NCBI GenBank assembly: GCA_964423745.1
Contig: CAYRGG010000009.1
Coordinates: 1 to 64,000 of the forward strand
Source of the DNA: CAYRGG01 sp964423745
GTDB lineage: Bacteria > Pseudomonadota > Gammaproteobacteria > Competibacterales > Competibacteraceae
Direction: 5' to 3'
Length of the DNA: 64,000 nt
The notes under the pieces were generated by a model, which was given only the letters and a program-made list of their open reading frames with translations, had not been told where the DNA came from and did no database searches. The position numbers were made by a program, and so were the translations under genes. Position 1 is the first letter of the stretch, and the number at the start of each line of letters is the position of its first letter. This document shows positions 63,304 through 64,000 of the stretch, in pieces.

Positions 63304-64000
63304 GTTTTAATTAAGTTATGTAGGGGACATGATCTTGCCTAGACAGGTTACTGTTCTTCTCGCAAGAACCCCGCATGCAGCGTGCCGCAAAAAACCGTTT
63401 GCCGCCTATTATTGTTGACGGCGTGGAATGGCGAATGCTGCTTCTAGGCACATACCGACCCGTCCTTAGTCTATAACGTAATTGTAGTGAAAAGTAGGTT
63501 GAGGTGAGATTGACGAACCCCAACATATCAACTCCCGCCTTTACTTCGGGGTTCATTGTTATTCATTCCAAACCACCAAAACCGCTATTATTTGTTTAGC
63601 TCGCGGAGTCAAGTAAATAACTGACCTTAAATATCACATCAAAGCCAAAATTAGTCATCTGACTCCCCTATTAATAGCTAATTCTGTTACTGCTTTAGTT
63701 ATCCTAATATAAGATTCTGATTTTAAAAAAAATTTAATAACGTTAAGTTGGCCCTTTTTTTGCAAAAATCATTCTGTTAATTAGTATGGTTTAGTAAAAA
63801 GATTTTTTCTTTTTTAGTGCTGCTCCTGATAGCTTCGTGTGGGTTGTTAGACTTTTTTGTGCAGTAAAACGGTTTTGTGTTACTAGTCTAAAAGTTGGTT
63901 TGAAAAATACAATTTATTCATAGCAACTCATTAATTAATAAATGATTCTTTAAAATAGGTATACCACAACACAATCCCATAGAATCTAATTAACAGTATT
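63304..64000. other. AT-rich end of window without a convincing gene
   Basis: About 700 bases after the antitoxin. A minus-strand frame at 63311-63556 exists but has no recognised similarity and an odd composition. A small hairpin, GTTGAGGT / ACCCCAAC (63498-63524), resembles a GTTGGGT-type dispersed repeat common in many bacteria. From about 63640 to the end the sequence is very AT-rich; nothing else was identified. Confidence 0.5.

Noticed and set aside
63311..63556. 81-codon minus-strand frame after the antitoxin
   Set aside because: Overlaps a hairpin repeat, has unusual composition and no recognised domain.

Overview
The window is a chromosomal segment of a gammaproteobacterium. The evidence is the gene orders: glnK-amtB-ubiK-comM, mlaFEDCB-ibaG-murA-hisG-hisD-hisC, petABC-sspB, dolP/yraN/rsmI/rnpB, and a long mraZ-to-lpxC division and cell-wall cluster. 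Base composition looks moderate by eye. No rRNA, tRNA, CRISPR array, prophage or intact insertion sequence was recognised. A DUF2887/Rpn-type nuclease with a QEGR-repeat tail, MITE-like elements and a toxin-antitoxin pair suggest a genome rich in small mobile or selfish elements. I cannot name the genus.

Layout. 1-6.4 kb (minus strand): a truncated DUF2887 gene at the edge, an RND efflux pump (permease plus adaptor), a transglutaminase-like protein and a small conserved hypothetical. 6.8-10.4 kb (plus): a hybrid histidine kinase and an OmpR-type response regulator. 10.4-14.9 kb: a YciK-type dehydrogenase with a decayed extra copy of its own 3' end beside it, a 58-codon gene, a DUF4124 protein, and divergent speA/speE for polyamine synthesis. 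14.9-19.7 kb: a nitrogen-sensing block, glnK-amtB plus a second glnK, with sigma-54 and NtrC-like sites, then ubiK and comM. 19.7-21.5 kb: a PhyH-like oxygenase next to about 800 gene-free, AT-rich bases. 21.5-29.5 kb: the Mla phospholipid-transport operon, ibaG, murA and hisG/hisD/hisC. 29.7-36.5 kb: a NIF3 protein, the cytochrome bc1 operon, sspB, dolP, yraN, rsmI and the RNase P RNA.

36.9-54.1 kb: the dcw cluster mraZ-rsmH-ftsL-ftsI-[repeat]-murF-mraY-murD-ftsW-murG-murC-murB-ftsQ-ftsA-ftsZ-[two small mobile-like elements]-lpxC. It has a strong promoter and MraZ boxes at its head. Two normally present genes are absent: murE, whose place between ftsI and murF holds a palindromic repeat, and ddl, expected between murB and ftsQ. 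54.1-59.3 kb: small hypotheticals, a Nudix hydrolase, a FFLEELY-type protein, fadD, an AlkB homologue and a lipoprotein. 59.3-64 kb: an accessory-looking end with an unrecognised 849-residue repeat protein, a HigB/HigA-like toxin-antitoxin module with a direct-repeat operator, and about 700 AT-rich bases without a convincing gene.

Most of the window is core biology: envelope assembly (Mla, Mur, Fts, LpxC), respiration (bc1), nitrogen control and histidine synthesis. The unusual signals lie between the genes. They are a palindromic repeat family with two copies (hisG-hisD, and the missing-murE position), a TA-flanked MITE family with two copies (after sspB and after ftsZ), an NtrC-like box with a sigma-54-like promoter ahead of comM, and three near-identical boxes ahead of the histidine kinase. 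I did not find a clearly new multi-gene system. The best candidates for undescribed biology are the comM regulatory site, the 849-residue protein, and the repeat replacing murE.
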